A DNA stretch of 64,000 nucleotides, taken from contig CAJUOA010000001.1 of assembly GCA_910587785.1 (NCBI GenBank), positions 57,245 through 121,244 of the forward strand, read 5' to 3'. The notes under the pieces were generated by a model, which ran no database searches, was not told the DNA's origin, and saw nothing but the letters and a program-made list of their open reading frames with translations. Source of the stretch: an uncultured Oscillospiraceae bacterium (lineage in GTDB: Bacteria > Bacillota > Clostridia > Oscillospirales > Oscillospiraceae). Every line of letters starts with the position of its first letter. The first letter of the stretch is position 1. Below, in pieces: positions 44,645 to 53,643 of the stretch. Both the position numbers and the translations under genes were made by a program.

Positions 44645-45681
44645 AATTCCTGCGATTTTTTTCGGCGGACCAGAATAAGAGTCAATACCCCTGCCGCTGC
44701 CAGCACGATTGCTATCACACCGACTACCAACATAGGCGAGACACCTGCGTCATCAGTCAAAGCATCGGATAGAGAAATGATCCCAGCAGCAAAGCCAGAG
44801 CTATCTTCACTGTCTTCGCCAGGACGGAATGCTGCTTCTACTATAGCGGCATCTTTCAATGTAAGCCCTGTCCGCTCTCCCACGCGCACAAAGGCTTCGC
44901 CGGTCTGTTGTTTATAACAAATATAAATGGCATCCGCATAAAAACGGTCGTAATTCAGGGGGTCAGCCATTTTACGGATACTTTCCGGAGTCATATTGCA
45001 TTCCACATAGACGTAACCGGAAAACTTTTCCCGCAGAGGTTTGAGCGCTGAGGAGATTGCCTCCGGCTCTCGTCCGCTGATAAAGGTGAGATTCCAGTCA
45101 GGCAGACTCTGGCGGATCGCGTCACACAGAGCGCTGATGGCATCCAGGCCGCGAAAGTAGTGATCCGGTTCATTTTTATTGCGCAAGGCGGACTCCACGC
45201 CGGACAGGTCGCATTCGGGCGCAATATTCTCCCCTACATGGAGAAACAATTCATCTTCCTGTTCAGAATAGACGATCCAAATGGAGTTCTCCGTCAGTTT
45301 AAAGCGCCAGGTTGTCATGCACTGCTCAAGGACCTCCTCCATAGAACCGCAGGGAAAACCTTTCCATTCCTGCATACTGGCAAAATTTTCCAGAAAGAAA
45401 AACACGACATCACAACCCAGACTTTCGCTGATCCACCGCGCCCGGTTTCGAATGTGTTCAAATTCGCCCGACGCAGTGCTAATGGAGGGAGACAGGGTAT
45501 CCCAGTCGATTGTTTCGTCATCCTTGGCAGGGATGAAAAGAGAACCGGTTGCCATCGCTCCGTACTCCTCCGACCAGGCCCCGGTGGCGTAATCTTTGAC
45601 AGGCGGTTTTGCTTCCGCCCATGTCAGGGAAGCCGCCAGCAATAGCGCAACGCAGAAGAGACACATCAATTTTTTCATCAT
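44641..45681 (-). CDS. Secreted, C-terminally anchored protein, TPM-like (uncertain)
   Basis: 346 residues from ATG at 45681 (or 45678) after AAAGGA. Signal peptide (MMKKLMCLFCVALLLAASLT), extracytoplasmic domain, one C-terminal membrane helix (about 312-335) and a basic end (VRRKKSQEL). Repeated TPM-like features: long helix with IRNRARWISESLGCDVVFFF, then ENSIWIVYSEQEDELFLHVG, and a second GYVYVECN...AIYICYKQQTGEAFVRVG. Composition is AT-richer than flanking chromosome. 110 bases behind the lipoprotein gene, probably one transcript. Confidence 0.72.
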   Translation of the reverse strand: MMKKLMCLFCVALLLAASLTWAEAKPPVKDYATGAWSEEYGAMATGSLFIPAKDDETIDWDTLSPSISTASGEFEHIRNRARWISESLGCDVVFFFLENFASMQEWKGFPCGSMEEVLEQCMTTWRFKLTENSIWIVYSEQEDELFLHVGENIAPECDLSGVESALRNKNEPDHYFRGLDAISALCDAIRQSLPDWNLTFISGREPEAISSALKPLREKFSGYVYVECNMTPESIRKMADPLNYDRFYADAIYICYKQQTGEAFVRVGERTGLTLKDAAIVEAAFRPGEDSEDSSGFAAGIISLSDALTDDAGVSPMLVVGVIAIVLAAAGVLTLILVRRKKSQEL

Positions 45682-45790
45682 AGAATCCTTTCTCCCTTGC
45701 GGAAATGTTGTCCTCATAAGTGACAGTTTTCTTTTTCTCTGTCTCTTATAGAGGGAGCATATCACAGAGGCCGGGAGTCCTCAGTTTCAG

Positions 45791-48004
45791 TTATTGCAAT
45801 TCCGCCAGATACAGCCCCACCCGGCTCTGGATGGCGGCTACGGTGTCATCCAGAGAGCGGTCCCCGGCAAAGTAAGCCCCCGCCTGCTCGGTGACGATGT
45901 TGATAATGGAATCTTCAAGTCCGAACAGACCTGTAGACCTATCGTATAAGTCCAGTAGTTGCTCCCTTTCTTCCAAAGTGATTGCGCGACCCTCATAGGA
46001 AATTTCATAATTCCCATTTCTCAAAAGGATATATCGCGTAGGATTTTCCTCATAAGTTTCTGACAGCATAGCCAAATCCATCAGTTGCTCAAAATCTTTT
46101 CGGTTAATCGGCAGACCAAAGCTATGCAGAGGATCGATATTTTCGCGTGGGAGTAGCATTGTACGTAGAAATTCCCAAGCACCTGACTTATTAGCGCAAC
46201 TGCTAGATATAGCCAAGGCTGTGGGTAATTGAAACCAGCTTCCTGTGTTCTTGTCGTTGGTTGGATATCCAATATATGTTACATTATTTCTAAACAAGGT
46301 TTGATCTTGAACAACCGATAGAGGGGAACTAACAGAAACTGGCAGTAACATCTGCTGTCTGTTGCATATTGCAGCGTACCCGTGGGGGTCCGTTGTATCT
46401 TCTGCCACCGTATCAGGAAAACTGTTGCAGTAAGCCAGTATAGATTTGAATTCTTCGCTGTCAAAATTGCAGACACCGCGATCCCAGTCAATAAAGGAAT
46501 CTATATTATAAAGAGTTTGGAATAACATTTTCTGCTTGGTTCCAAAACGGCCCCAAGCGGTGCAGCCGTCTGGCATGGAGGCTAATGCAGCTTCCACATC
46601 TGCTGTAGTCCAACCTGTCTTGTCACCCAGAGTCTCCCTGCTTCCAGCCACTGTCCTTATGGTGAAAGAGTCCGATATGCGATAAAGGCTCCCCCCTACT
46701 TCTGCTGCTTGAAGGGGACGTAACATGAGATTTTCCCGGCCCAGCGCCGGATCTTCATCGATATAGGGCCACAGGTTTTCCAAGTATCCGCTGGTCTCAA
46801 GGGAACGTGAAGACAGCCCATCTAAGCAAACAATATCCGGCATATTTCCCGTAACAATTTCCGTCGCCAGACGAGTTGTTGCCTGGCTATGGGAGACTCC
46901 CCCCTGCTCATAATCTACAACAGATATATGGTATAGGCTGTTACTATTATTGAACTCCAGCACCATTTTTCGCAAATTGGAGGCTACGCCGACTGCTCCC
47001 AGGGTCAACTCAATTTTTTCTGCCTGGCTGGCAGACGGGGTAAGCATGAATAATTCAGGGCCATGGCTTCCACGAGCCAGCACTTCGATTCGGCCATCAT
47101 CCAAGAAGGAAAAATCTAGCACATATCTTCCATCGATACTGCAATTGGACCAATTGAGAACCGGCTCACCTGCATCACTCCCCGCTCGCATAAGATATAA
47201 AATATCTCCATCCAGAAAATAAAAAAGTGCATCCCCTCCGCCGTGATAGACGCGGGAAACGGTTGAGGGGAGCGAAAATGATTCTCCCCACGTCATAGCC
47301 GTAGAGTCGATGGTCTTTAGACTGCATGAATCATTTGTCTTCATAAGAATTCCGATTCGCCCGTCACCGAGGATAATAAAATCCTCTCTATCGATGTTTT
47401 GACCGTCTAACTTGGACTGCATTTTAGCATTGTTGTCCCAAAAAGAGATCCCTCCGCCCTGATTGACCAGGACTGTTCCGTCCATACTCGAACAGATATC
47501 CTGGTAATCATCCAGCCCTTTCATCTCAAGGCGATAGACTTCCTGCCCCGCGCTGTTTAACTGCCGGAGCAATAGTACGTTTGAACCTGTCTGTTCGGAA
47601 ATTGTGACAAATTGCTCTATACTCCAGATACTTCCATCGTTAGCCGGCCGTAATTTGCAGAAAACTGGGTAAGCATCTACCCCCTCCGGGAATTGAACAG
47701 GCTCATAACCTGGAAGGCTTTCTGATGTTCCGTCAGCTGCCAAGACTTGAAAAAGTGAAAACTCTTCTCTGCCCTCCGCTTGAGTAATACCCATAAAGTA
47801 CGCTGTTTCGTCAATAAAACAGGCGCCATCCAACGTCCTGAATGGCAGATTAAGTTGGATCTGCTCCCGTTGATATGTCAAAAGACCTTCATTCAAATTG
47901 TCTATTCTGCTTTTCTCAGACTGCCCCTTCCTATTACATCCAGTGAGAAGCAGGGCGATTGTCATTAGCATAATAGAAATCCACATCTTATTTGAACGCA
48001 TCAT
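45791..48004 (-). CDS. Lipoprotein: propeller-like N-half fused to family 1 solute-binding C-half
   Basis: 737 residues from ATG at 48004 after GGGAGGT. Lipobox LTGC (Cys about 23). Residues about 45-340 show repeated strand patterns with Asp/Gly turns (DGSIWSIEQF, LGDGRIGILM, LDDGRIEVLAR), resembling a beta-propeller. About 350-737 look like an extracellular solute-binding protein (MVLEFNNSN..YHISVVDY, then MPDIVCLDGL, and FLRTMLLP). No permease gene nearby, so it may be a sensor or ligand trap rather than a transport partner. AT-rich codons. Downstream of regulatory box 1. Confidence 0.82.
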   Translation of the reverse strand: MMRSNKMWISIMLMTIALLLTGCNRKGQSEKSRIDNLNEGLLTYQREQIQLNLPFRTLDGACFIDETAYFMGITQAEGREEFSLFQVLAADGTSESLPGYEPVQFPEGVDAYPVFCKLRPANDGSIWSIEQFVTISEQTGSNVLLLRQLNSAGQEVYRLEMKGLDDYQDICSSMDGTVLVNQGGGISFWDNNAKMQSKLDGQNIDREDFIILGDGRIGILMKTNDSCSLKTIDSTAMTWGESFSLPSTVSRVYHGGGDALFYFLDGDILYLMRAGSDAGEPVLNWSNCSIDGRYVLDFSFLDDGRIEVLARGSHGPELFMLTPSASQAEKIELTLGAVGVASNLRKMVLEFNNSNSLYHISVVDYEQGGVSHSQATTRLATEIVTGNMPDIVCLDGLSSRSLETSGYLENLWPYIDEDPALGRENLMLRPLQAAEVGGSLYRISDSFTIRTVAGSRETLGDKTGWTTADVEAALASMPDGCTAWGRFGTKQKMLFQTLYNIDSFIDWDRGVCNFDSEEFKSILAYCNSFPDTVAEDTTDPHGYAAICNRQQMLLPVSVSSPLSVVQDQTLFRNNVTYIGYPTNDKNTGSWFQLPTALAISSSCANKSGAWEFLRTMLLPRENIDPLHSFGLPINRKDFEQLMDLAMLSETYEENPTRYILLRNGNYEISYEGRAITLEEREQLLDLYDRSTGLFGLEDSIINIVTEQAGAYFAGDRSLDDTVAAIQSRVGLYLAELQ

Positions 48005-48056
48005 GCTACCTCCCAAATTTGAAAAATAAGCGGGACGGCATCCCGCCCTATAACTA

Positions 48057-48129
48057 AAAGATACCATATTTTAATTCAAAAGGGAAGGGCGTTTCGCGCC
48101 AAAATAAATTATCGTGAAACGCCTAATTT
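48057..48129 (-). promoter_or_regulatory. Regulatory box 1 plus extended -10, before the lipoprotein gene
   Basis: 48-bp box 48082-48129 with arms GGCGTTTCGCG (48088-48098) and CGTGAAACGCC (48113-48123), 14-base centre. On the minus strand TATGGTAT (48068-48061) follows 13 bases after the box edge; no good -35 at the expected place, as for an activated promoter. Confidence 0.8.
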
Positions 48130-48135
48130 AAGGGA

Positions 48136-48164
48136 TTGTCAAGGCAATTTATTTGTGTTACACT
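48136..48164 (+). promoter_or_regulatory. Promoter of the XRE-TPR regulator
   Basis: TTGTCA (48136-48141), 17-base spacer, TACACT (48159-48164) with TGT extension. It looks constitutive and lies just outside box 1. Confidence 0.7.
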
Positions 48165-48222
48165 AGTCTGGCAAGATTTTTCAACACGATATGACACTAT
48201 GATATGATCGGAGAAAAGAATT

Positions 48223-49182
48223 ATGGAGATGATCTTCCTTGGCGACTACATCCGACAGCGAAGAAAGGACCTGGGGCTGACCCAGCGGCAGTTGTGCGAG
48301 GGCATCTGCGATACCACGACCATCTCCCGTATGGAGCGGGGCGAACAGACTCCCCGCCACAGCACCGTCACCGCCCTGCTGGAGCGCTTGGGCACGTCGT
48401 ATGACCAGTACGTCCTGCTGAGCCGGGAGGAGATCGAGATTGCCGCGCTGCAAAGGGAAATCACTGTCGCCAGCGTCCAGCTCCAGCAAGGGGAGGAGCC
48501 CGAACGGTCCCGGGCCCGCGCCCAGGTGCTGGAGAAGCTCGGGGAGCTGGAGGAGATCGCAAAAAGCGGAGGCATTGAAGACACCCCTGTTATCCGGCAG
48601 TACCTTCTCAGCGTCAGAGCTGCCCTGCGCACGCTGGAGGGTTCGATCTCCCCGGAGGAGGAGATCACCGCGCTGCTGGAGGCCATCCGCATCACAGCGC
48701 CCAGATTCAATCCGGCGAAGATCAACAGCAGGCCCTATTACTCGCTGGAGGAGGTCCGGCTCATCAGCCATCTTGCATTGGCTTACTCCCATATGGGAGA
48801 CCATAAAAAAGCGGTTGGCATTTACAGCCAACTGCACACCTATGTAACAGAACATAACCACGGCCTTGTTAAATCCGGCGGCGGGATGCCTCTGGTGGCC
48901 CACAACTACGCCCGGGAATTGGGGATTCGGGGGCAATACAAAGATGCCTTGGCTATTGCAGAAGAGGGGCGGGCGGCTTGCGTGAAACACAGTCACTATC
49001 AATTTCTACCGGGACTGCTCCATATTATGGCGGAGTGTCAACATTTTTTAGGAAATGATAAGGAGAGTAAAAAGCTTTACGAACGAGCTTACCGCCTCTA
49101 TCGTGAGTTCGGAAATGACCGAAATCGATCTATTTTACAGAAGGAAGCCCAAAAGTACCATGATATGGACTTCACATCTTAA
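48223..49182 (+). CDS. XRE-HTH plus TPR regulator (RRNPP/Rgg-like)
   Basis: 319 residues. Cro/C1 HTH 1-65 (LGDYIRQRRKDLGLTQRQLC, TTISRMERGEQTPRHSTVT), then a helical region of TPR-like repeats about 75-315: LRTLEGSISPEEEITALLEA, SHLALAYSHMGDHKKAVGIY, ALAIAEEGRAACVKHSHY and SKKLYERAYRLYREFGN. This architecture (short HTH followed by about five TPRs, roughly 300 residues) is that of Rgg/PlcR/PrgX receptors for exported peptides. Divergent from the lipoprotein gene, and its stop overlaps the convergent peptide gene by 4 bases. Confidence 0.9.
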   Translation: MEMIFLGDYIRQRRKDLGLTQRQLCEGICDTTTISRMERGEQTPRHSTVTALLERLGTSYDQYVLLSREEIEIAALQREITVASVQLQQGEEPERSRARAQVLEKLGELEEIAKSGGIEDTPVIRQYLLSVRAALRTLEGSISPEEEITALLEAIRITAPRFNPAKINSRPYYSLEEVRLISHLALAYSHMGDHKKAVGIYSQLHTYVTEHNHGLVKSGGGMPLVAHNYARELGIRGQYKDALAIAEEGRAACVKHSHYQFLPGLLHIMAECQHFLGNDKESKKLYERAYRLYREFGNDRNRSILQKEAQKYHDMDFTS

Positions 49183-49379
49183 GAGGTAACGACCCCGTTC
49201 TCAGGCAGTTCGCAATCACTCATCGGTCGGACAGTCCCACCAGGTTCCTCCGGGGCCGTAGGGATGACCGGTTCCTCCAGGACAGTGGGCAGGGGCTCCT
49301 CCCCGGCGCAGAGGGCGGCGGGCGCGGCCAGAGACAGGCTCAGCAGCAGGGACAGGAACAGAGCGGCAAATTTTTTCAT
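49179..49379 (-). CDS. Secreted 66-residue peptide precursor (candidate signal)
   Basis: ATG at 49379; weak GGCGG upstream. A Sec signal peptide (MKKFAALFLSLLLSLSLAAP, cleavage likely after ALCA, residue about 25) is followed by a 41-residue Pro/Glu-rich mature part with one Cys and the C-terminal end ENGVVTS. Too small for an enzyme. Convergent with the XRE-TPR gene and downstream of regulatory box 2, so it is a natural candidate for the peptide that the regulator senses. Confidence 0.72.
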   Translation of the reverse strand: MKKFAALFLSLLLSLSLAAPAALCAGEEPLPTVLEEPVIPTAPEEPGGTVRPMSDCELPENGVVTS

Positions 49380-49408
49380 GGGGTAATCCGCCTGTGAATT
49401 GATAAAAA

Positions 49409-49481
49409 CAGAATACCATAGAATTCGTGGAATGGGAAGGGCGTTCCGCGCTATTTTTTTCTTGCATGAAACGCCTGATTT
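49409..49481 (-). promoter_or_regulatory. Regulatory box 2 plus extended -10, before the peptide gene
   Basis: 48-bp box 49434-49481 matches box 1 at 35 of 48 positions (33 of 38 outside the 10-base centre). Arms GGCGTTCCGCG (49440-49450) and CATGAAACGCC (49465-49475), 14-base centre. TATGGTAT (49420-49413) sits at exactly the same distance as in box 1. Confidence 0.8.
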
Positions 49482-49490
49482 TTGGTGGGA

Positions 49491-49542
49491 GGCGCAATGT
49501 GCGCCCGCCTGCGCTTGACATTTTTCCTCCAATTGTTATAAT
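49491..49542 (+). promoter_or_regulatory. Palindrome and promoter before the phosphoribosyltransferase gene
   Basis: GGCGCA-atg-TGCGCC (49491-49505) just upstream of TTGACA (49515-49520), 16-base spacer, TATAAT (49537-49542) with TG extension. Confidence 0.8.
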
Positions 49543-49597
49543 AGGAGCAAGACGAGGCCGTCCCTGAGACGGCCCGAGAAGAGGAGGCATCGTTTCC

Positions 49598-50158
49598 ATG
49601 ACATACACCATGAAGGTTGCCGGGCTGGAGCGGGAGCTGCCGCTGTGCAAGGTCAGCGACGAGCTGTACATCGGCGCGTTCATCATCTTCGGCGACGCGG
49701 AGCTCACCGTGGCCTGCGCCTCCGCCCTGCTGGAGCGCATCCCGGCGGACAGCTACGACTACATGCTCACCGCCGAGGCCAAGAGCATCCCCCTCATCCA
49801 CGAAATGGCCCGCCAGTCCGGGGCGAAGAAGTACTTCATTGCCCGCAAGGGGTCCAAGGTCTACATGCCCGACCCCATTCACGTCTCCGTCCGCTCCATC
49901 ACCACCCTGCGCCAGCAGGACCTCTTCCTGGGCGCGGACGACTGCGCCCTCATCAAGGGCAGGCGCATCCTCATCGTCGACGACGTCATCTCCACCGGCG
50001 AGAGCCTCCACGCCCTGGAGGAGCTGGTGCGCACCGCCGGGGGCACAGTCACCGGCCGCGCCGCCATCCTGGCCGAGGGCGACGCCCTCTCCCGCAAGGA
50101 CATCACCTTCCTGGCCCCCCTGCCGGTCTTCAACCCCGACGGCAGCGTCAAGGGCTGA
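49598..50158 (+). CDS. Type I phosphoribosyltransferase, APRT-like
   Basis: 186 residues after AGGAGG. The PRPP-binding loop RILIVDDVISTGESLHALEEL (read in parts) lies at about 122-138, and TAEAKSIPLIHEMAR with RKGSKVYM supplies the PPi loop region. Length and pattern fit adenine-type phosphoribosyltransferases (xpt/apt/PurR effector domain relatives). No N-terminal DNA-binding domain, so an enzyme. Converts a free base plus PRPP to the nucleotide; base specificity is not certain. Confidence 0.82.
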   Translation: MTYTMKVAGLERELPLCKVSDELYIGAFIIFGDAELTVACASALLERIPADSYDYMLTAEAKSIPLIHEMARQSGAKKYFIARKGSKVYMPDPIHVSVRSITTLRQQDLFLGADDCALIKGRRILIVDDVISTGESLHALEELVRTAGGTVTGRAAILAEGDALSRKDITFLAPLPVFNPDGSVKG

Positions 50159-50181
50159 GAGCCGCCCCCTCCCGGAAGACT

Positions 50182-50219
50182 GCCCCGCCGTCCCTCCCGG
50201 GCGGCGGGGCGGCCTTTTG
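50182..50219 (+). terminator. Terminator after the phosphoribosyltransferase gene
   Basis: GCCCCGCCG (50182-50190), CGGCGGGGC (50202-50210), then CCTTTTG. Confidence 0.85.
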
Positions 50220-50402
50220 ACGGAAAGATCCGGCGGACCTGGAGGAATGATGTGTTTTTCTCAATAATCGGGCACGTTATCGGAAGAATCAAAAGAATCC
50301 TTAACAATTCTTTAACAAAATGTCCATAAACCCGGCCGCGGTTTTGTGGTATAATGTAGAGAAAATACGCCCCCTGTCCGTCGGGGGGAAACGGAGTAAG
50401 AT

Positions 50403-53336
50403 ATGACCAAACAGAGCAAGCTGGCCCTGGGCATCGACATCGGCTCCACCACCGCCAAGATCGTCGTGGTCGAGGACGGGACCATTCGTTTTGAAAAATA
50501 TCAGCGCCACTTCTCCCAGGTCCGGCAGAAGACCCTGGAGCTCCTGGCCGAGGCCGTCGGCGTGGTGGGGGAGCGCCCCTTCACCGCCGCCATCTCCGGG
50601 TCCGCCGGACTGGGACTGGCGGAGAGCGCCGGGGTGCCCTTCGTCCAGGAGGTCTTCGCCACCGGCGAAGTGGTCCGGCGCATGGAGCCGGACGCCTCCG
50701 CCGTCATTGAGCTGGGGGGCGAGGACGCCAAGATCATCTTCTTCGACGGCGGCATCGACGAGCGCATGAACGGCACCTGCGCCGGGGGCACCGGGGCCTT
50801 TATCGATCAGATGGCCATGCTGCTGAACGTCACCGCCGACGAGCTGGACGAGCTGAGCCTCAAGAGCACCCGGCTCTACCCCATCGCCTCCCGGTGCGGC
50901 GTTTTTGCCAAGACGGACATCCAGCCCCTCCTGAATCAGGGGGCCAACCACGCCGATGTGGCCGCAAGCATCTACCAGGCCGTGGTCAACCAGACCATCG
51001 CCGGACTGGCCCAGGGGCGGCGCATCCGGGGGAAGGTCCTCTTCCTGGGCGGGCCCCTCTACTACTGCAAGGGCCTGCGCATCCGGTTCCAGGAGACGCT
51101 GAAGCTGACGGACGAGGAGGCGGTGTTCCCGGAGTACGGACGCTTTGCCGTGGCCATGGGCGCGGCCCTCTACGGCGAGAACGCCGGGGGGACCTACACC
51201 ATGGATGCCCTCCGCCGGAAGATCGAGACCAGCCCTGCGGTCCGCTCGGGGGAGAACCTGCTTCCGCCCCTCTTCGCCTCCGAGGAGGACTACGCGGCCT
51301 TCCGGGCCCGCCACGCCGGGAGCGACGTCCCTCGCCGGGACATCGCGGACTACTCCGGCGGCGCGTGGCTGGGCATCGACTGCGGCAGCACCACCACAAA
51401 GGTGGCCCTGCTGGGGGAGGGCCGGGAGCTGCTCTACACCTACTACAGCTCCAACCGGGGCAACCCGGTGGAGATCGTCCGGGAGCAGCTGGAACACATC
51501 TACGGCCTCTGCGCCGGCCGGATCACCATCCGGGGCAGCGCCGTTACCGGCTACGGCGAGGAGCTCATCCGCGCCGCTTTCGGCGTGGACAAGGGCGTGG
51601 TGGAGACCATCGCCCACTACACCGCCGCCAAGCACTTCTGCCCGGAGGTGGATTTCATTCTCGACATCGGCGGGCAGGACATCAAGTGCTTCAAGATCTT
51701 GAACGGAGCCATTGATTCTATTATGCTCAACGAGGCCTGCTCCTCCGGCTGCGGGTCTTTCATCGAGACCTTCGCCAAGTCCATGGGCTGTGATGTGGCG
51801 GAGTTTGCCCGAAAGGGTCTCCACGCCGCCGCGCCGGTGAACCTGGGAAGCCGGTGCACCGTGTTTATGAACTCCTCGGTCAAGCAGTCCCAGAAGGACG
51901 GGGCCACGGTGGAGGACATCTCCGCCGGGCTCTCCGTCAGCGTGGTGAAAAACGCCATCTACAAGGTCATCCGCGCCGGGAGCGCCGGTGAATTGGGCGA
52001 GCATGTGGTGGTCCAGGGGGGCACGTTCTACAACGACGCCGTCCTCCGGGCCTTTGAGATGGAGCTGGGCAGGGAGGTCATCCGCCCCGCCATCGCCGGG
52101 CTCATGGGGGCCTACGGCGCGGCGCTGTACGCCATGGACCTGGAGAAGAGCGCCCTCGTCTCTCCGGAGGCCCTCCGGGGCTTCACCCACACCGCCAAGG
52201 CGGCTGTCTGTCAGGGCTGTACCAACCACTGCCGCCTGACCGTCAACAGCTTCGGCGGCGGGAAGAAGTACATCTCCGGCAACCAGTGCCAGAAGGGCCT
52301 GGGCCTCGCCAATGCCCAGGAGCTCCCCAGCCTCTACGCCTGGAAGCGGGAGGCGCTGATGGGCCTCCGGCCGGGGCCGGACATCCGGGGGACCATCGGA
52401 CTGCCCCTGGCCCTGGGCATGTATGAGCTCCTGCCCCTGTGGCACGCCCTCTTTACCAGCCTGGGGTTCAAGGCGGAGGTCTCCGGCCTCTCCACCCGGC
52501 GCATCTATGAGAAGGGACAGTTCTCCATCCCCTCGGACACCGCCTGTTATCCGGCCAAGATCATGCACGGGCACATGGAGGTGCTGCTGGAGAGAGGCGT
52601 GGACGCCATCTTCTACCCCAGCCTTACCTACAACGTGGACGAGCGCGGGGGCGACAACCACTACAACTGCCCCGTGGTGGCCTACTACGCGGAGCTTCTC
52701 CGCGGCAATATGGACGACCTGGAGCAGACCCGCTTCCTGTCCCCCTTCCTGAACATCAACGAGCCCAGGGAGCTCTCCAGAGAGCTCTATGCCTGTCTCT
52801 CCCCGGTCTTCCCCGATATCACGAAAAAAGAGGTCAAAAAGGCCGTGGAGGCCGCTTTTGTCGCCTATGAGGCCCATATGCTGGCTGTCCGGAAGCAGGG
52901 GGAGGAGGCTGTGGCCTGGGCCCGGGAGCACGGCAAGCGGATCATGATCCTGGCGGGGCGTCCCTACCACATCGACCCGGAGATCGGCCACGGCATCGAC
53001 AAGCTGGCGGCGTCATTGGGGTTCGTGGTGGTCAGCGAGGACAGCATCTGCCACCTGGCGGACCCGGCGCCGGTCCATGTGCTCAACCAGTGGACGTATC
53101 ACGCGCGGCTCTATCGGGCGGCGCGGTTCGCCTGCGAGAACCCGGACGTGCAGCTGGTACAGCTCGTCAGCTTCGGCTGCGGGGTGGACGCCATTACCAC
53201 CGACGAGGTGCGCCGCATCCTGGAGGAGGCCGGAAAGCTCTACACTCAGATCAAGATCGACGAAATTACGAACCTGGGGGCGGTGAAGATCCGGCTGCGG
53301 AGCTTGATCGGGGCGTTGGAGGAGAAGGGGGTCTAA
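50403..53336 (+). CDS. Long acyl-CoA dehydratase activase-related protein (two ASKHA domains plus DUF2229)
   Basis: 977 residues. First BadF/BadG-type ATPase domain about 8-255 (GIDIGSTTAKIVVV, GGEDAKIIFF, CAGGTGAFIDQM); second about 320-585 (GIDCGSTTTKVALL, IGGQDIKCF, CSSGCGSFIE with the cluster Cys); then a Cys-rich hinge (CQGCTNHCRL) and a DUF2229 region about 660-977 (YPSLTYNVDERGGDN, AGRPYHIDPEI). Classical activators reduce the dehydratase through an ATP-driven electron transfer. The fused long form is common but uncharacterised. An extended -10 TATAAT is at 50350-50355. Confidence 0.92.
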   Translation: MTKQSKLALGIDIGSTTAKIVVVEDGTIRFEKYQRHFSQVRQKTLELLAEAVGVVGERPFTAAISGSAGLGLAESAGVPFVQEVFATGEVVRRMEPDASAVIELGGEDAKIIFFDGGIDERMNGTCAGGTGAFIDQMAMLLNVTADELDELSLKSTRLYPIASRCGVFAKTDIQPLLNQGANHADVAASIYQAVVNQTIAGLAQGRRIRGKVLFLGGPLYYCKGLRIRFQETLKLTDEEAVFPEYGRFAVAMGAALYGENAGGTYTMDALRRKIETSPAVRSGENLLPPLFASEEDYAAFRARHAGSDVPRRDIADYSGGAWLGIDCGSTTTKVALLGEGRELLYTYYSSNRGNPVEIVREQLEHIYGLCAGRITIRGSAVTGYGEELIRAAFGVDKGVVETIAHYTAAKHFCPEVDFILDIGGQDIKCFKILNGAIDSIMLNEACSSGCGSFIETFAKSMGCDVAEFARKGLHAAAPVNLGSRCTVFMNSSVKQSQKDGATVEDISAGLSVSVVKNAIYKVIRAGSAGELGEHVVVQGGTFYNDAVLRAFEMELGREVIRPAIAGLMGAYGAALYAMDLEKSALVSPEALRGFTHTAKAAVCQGCTNHCRLTVNSFGGGKKYISGNQCQKGLGLANAQELPSLYAWKREALMGLRPGPDIRGTIGLPLALGMYELLPLWHALFTSLGFKAEVSGLSTRRIYEKGQFSIPSDTACYPAKIMHGHMEVLLERGVDAIFYPSLTYNVDERGGDNHYNCPVVAYYAELLRGNMDDLEQTRFLSPFLNINEPRELSRELYACLSPVFPDITKKEVKKAVEAAFVAYEAHMLAVRKQGEEAVAWAREHGKRIMILAGRPYHIDPEIGHGIDKLAASLGFVVVSEDSICHLADPAPVHVLNQWTYHARLYRAARFACENPDVQLVQLVSFGCGVDAITTDEVRRILEEAGKLYTQIKIDEITNLGAVKIRLRSLIGALEEKGV

Positions 53337-53341
53337 GAAAA

Positions 53342-53587
53342 ATGAAACTGTATAAATTGTTTGGCGCAGATGGAACGGAATATCTCTTGGAAGTTCCCCG
53401 AACGCTGGGCGGAAACAGCAAGGGCAAAATCTATGGTAGGCTCGATTGCGGCGCCGCGTTGGATACGATCAAACGATTTCCGGGAAGCTATGAGCCATTC
53501 CGAGTATTCTTTTCAGATGAGAATACCGCTCTTGCCGCAGGGTACCGCCCATGCGGCCGCTGTATGCGGGAGCAGCACCGGGAATAA
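53342..53587 (+). CDS. Small Ada-type metal-binding domain protein
   Basis: 81 residues starting MKLYKLFGADGTEYLL. The second half reads VFFSDENTALAAGYRPCGRC, the zinc site of Ada N-terminal domains (two of the Cys: PCGRC); LDCGAAL supplies another Cys. No methyltransferase or HTH part. Only 5 bases after the activase stop, with lower GC than neighbours and a weak ribosome binding site. Role unknown; it may be a zinc-stabilised nucleic acid-binding module. Confidence 0.8.
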   Translation: MKLYKLFGADGTEYLLEVPRTLGGNSKGKIYGRLDCGAALDTIKRFPGSYEPFRVFFSDENTALAAGYRPCGRCMREQHRE

Positions 53588-53643
53588 TGAGCGATGCGCA
53601 AAAATATAGGGCAAAATTTGGCTTATAGAAAGGGATCCGTCCT

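Noticed and set aside
50301..52991. An 896-codon minus-strand frame antisense to the activase
   Set aside because: Same reason: mirror of a real GC-rich gene.
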